DNA from: DATIKM01 sp035477595
Lineage (GTDB): Bacteria > Armatimonadota > Chthonomonadetes > Chthonomonadales > CAJBBX01
Length of the DNA stretch: 6,125 nucleotides
NCBI GenBank assembly: GCA_035477595.1
Contig: DATIKM010000145.1
Location: forward strand, 1 to 6,125
Direction of reading: 5' to 3'
Part shown: one piece after another, positions 5,537-6,125 of the stretch
Layout of the letters: each line of letters starts with the position of its first letter
Position numbering within the stretch: position 1 is the stretch's first letter
Made by a program: the position numbers and the translations under genes
Notes under the pieces: generated by a model
Told to the model about the DNA's origin: nothing
The model's input: only the letters and a program-made list of their open reading frames with translations
The model's database searches: none

Positions 5537-5541
5537 CCTCC
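5537..5541 (-). promoter_or_regulatory. Ribosome-binding site of the membrane-protein gene
   Basis: GGAGG on the minus strand sits nine nt before the ATG at 5527, within a purine-rich run between this start and the preceding stop at 5549. Confidence 0.75.
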
Positions 5542-5548
5542 GTCGTCG

Positions 5549-6064
5549 CTAGAACAGATGCTCGGTCTTGCAGGCCATGTAACACTGCATGAAGTCCGCA
5601 TACACTCCAGCCAAGCAGTGCAGGACGGAAAGCTCGAGCAATCGACGAAGGTGGGAGCCACCCCTACGCTGCAATGCGGCCCTGATCGGCTTTCTGCACC
5701 GCCAAGCCTGTTCGGTGGCCCGCTGGTGACAGCCCTGCAGGCACCGCTCCTGGTCCGTCCGAGCGGGGTCAATCCACGCGCGGATCGGTCCGGCGAAGCC
5801 TGGCCCGGAGGGCGGCCTCCTCCGCAGCCACGCCGCCACCCGCGGCAGGTACTCCCCGTCGCCGGAGGAGACCAGGCCCTCCTCACCGGTCCGCATCAAA
5901 CGCCACGGCGTCGCCGCATGGCCCGCCGCGAACCGAGCCACGCCGAACGCATCGAACAGCGCGCTCGAGACCACAACGCCGCCCGGGCCGGTGATCACCC
6001 CCGCCGTCCCCCAGGGGCTCGCCAGACCTAAGTGGGCCGGAGCCGCTCCGTGAGAAGCCTCCAC
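5549..6064 (-). CDS. RHS-like core remnant fused to a six-cysteine C-terminal domain (start uncertain)
   Basis: From a GTG at 6064 this frame gives 171 aa. It stays open to the window edge, so no start is certain. Residues 20-48 (GTAGVITG, then VVSSALFDAFGVARFAAG) and ATPW at 51 resemble the end of an RHS/YD-repeat core, where '-G-VV--Y-YDAFG--R' is followed by '-TPWR'. WIDPARTDQ at 97 recalls the 'DPSG' boundary before RHS tips. The usual RYYDP-tGRF segment is not recognisable, so this part is divergent or damaged. The tail has cysteines at 108, 112, 123, 150, 161 and 165: C-x3-C-x10-C, then C-x10-C-x3-C. This would suit an antiparallel helical hairpin held by disulfides, and thus an extracytoplasmic place. 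The upstream residues (5'-most 19 codons) look non-coding, so it may be an orphan, promoterless module. The reading frame has a good codon bias; the RHS assignment comes from motif memory only. Confidence 0.45.
   Translation of the reverse strand: MEASHGAAPAHLGLASPWGTAGVITGPGGVVVSSALFDAFGVARFAAGHAATPWRLMRTGEEGLVSSGDGEYLPRVAAWLRRRPPSGPGFAGPIRAWIDPARTDQERCLQGCHQRATEQAWRCRKPIRAALQRRGGSHLRRLLELSVLHCLAGVYADFMQCYMACKTEHLF
5919..5983. repeat. 65-bp direct repeat, copy 1 (RHS-like core end)
   Basis: This copy is 63/65 identical to 4946-5010, lies in the same orientation and is offset by 973 bp. On the minus strand it encodes GGVVVSSALFDAFGVARFAAG in the frame that runs into the Cys-rich domain. Of the two differences from copy 2, one changes Tyr to Phe and the other Ala to Val, so the encoded peptide is nearly unchanged. 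Confidence 0.85.
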
Positions 6065-6125
6065 GCCCGGTCGGCCGTCCGATCCGCGACTGCCGACTTG
6101 CCGCTCCCGCGGACCGTCAGGTGGA
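6028..6125 (-). CDS. Possible C-terminus of an upstream gene (partial)
   Basis: The minus-strand frame entering the window reads 31 codons, including VRGSGKSAV and AWRLLTERLRPT, and then TAG at 6030-6028. Third positions are strongly G/C and the peptide has the charged, helical look of a genuine C-terminus. It is too short to assign. It competes with the overlapping open frame that continues into the RHS-like remnant. If it is real, the RHS-like fragment is cut off just downstream of this stop. Confidence 0.3.
   Translation of the reverse strand, partial: HLTVRGSGKSAVADRTADRAWRLLTERLRPT

Noticed and set aside
4833..5585. 250-codon minus-strand frame overlapping the membrane-protein gene
   Set aside because: It is an out-of-frame shadow of the 168-aa gene, which has clear transmembrane segments and a strong ribosome-binding site.
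5435..6031. 198-codon plus-strand frame containing a REPSHAERI-type peptide that recurs at 4950-5010
   Set aside because: The shared peptide is the antisense reading of the 65-bp repeat. The minus-strand reading matches a known motif type and has mirror-spaced cysteines, so the plus strand is not favoured.

Overview
The window is G+C-rich bacterial DNA (roughly two thirds G+C by eye), and every gene I can support lies on the minus strand. No gene pins down the lineage. The codon bias, the RHS-like debris and an ABC-type sugar-binding-protein fragment would fit a free-living bacterium from a group such as Armatimonadota, Chloroflexota or Planctomycetota, but that placement is a guess. No rRNA, tRNA, CRISPR array or complete insertion sequence is visible.

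The centre (4520 down to 280) is a compact four-gene sugar-nucleotide operon. It opens with a near-consensus housekeeping promoter (TTGACA, 17-nt spacer, TATGAT; 4517-4489). The gene order is a GalU-like nucleotidyltransferase (4439-3585), a GDP-mannose-pyrophosphorylase-like nucleotidyltransferase with a left-handed beta-helix tail (3588-2569, sharing an ATGA overlap with the first gene), a PLP-dependent DegT/DnrJ/EryC1 sugar aminotransferase (2496-1378), and a second nucleotidyltransferase with a hexapeptide tail (1326-280). Three enzymes of one fold would each charge a sugar phosphate with a nucleotide, and the aminotransferase would aminate a keto-sugar made from one of those products. No dehydratase, oxidoreductase or glycosyltransferase lies in the window, so the final glycan cannot be named.

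The left edge (1-279) holds, on the same strand, a piece of an extracellular sugar-binding protein without signal peptide or N-terminal lobe. It is probably a decayed or truncated gene.

The right part (4504-6125) is the most unusual. A 65-bp direct repeat (63/65 identical) occurs at 4946-5010 and 5919-5983. Read on the minus strand, both copies encode a peptide containing DAFGVARFAAG, which resembles the end of an RHS/YD-repeat core. After the first copy, in transcription order, comes a C-terminal extension with six cysteines in mirror-symmetric spacing. Next comes a 168-aa four-helix membrane protein with a strong ribosome-binding site, and then the second repeat copy, which stops after a few codons. 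This core remnant - variable tip - small gene - core remnant layout matches the known organisation of orphan RHS/polymorphic-toxin C-terminal modules with candidate immunity genes. Here it rests on motif recognition alone. Between this module and the operon promoter lies about 400 nt of non-coding DNA with two diverged repeats, each carrying a small hairpin.
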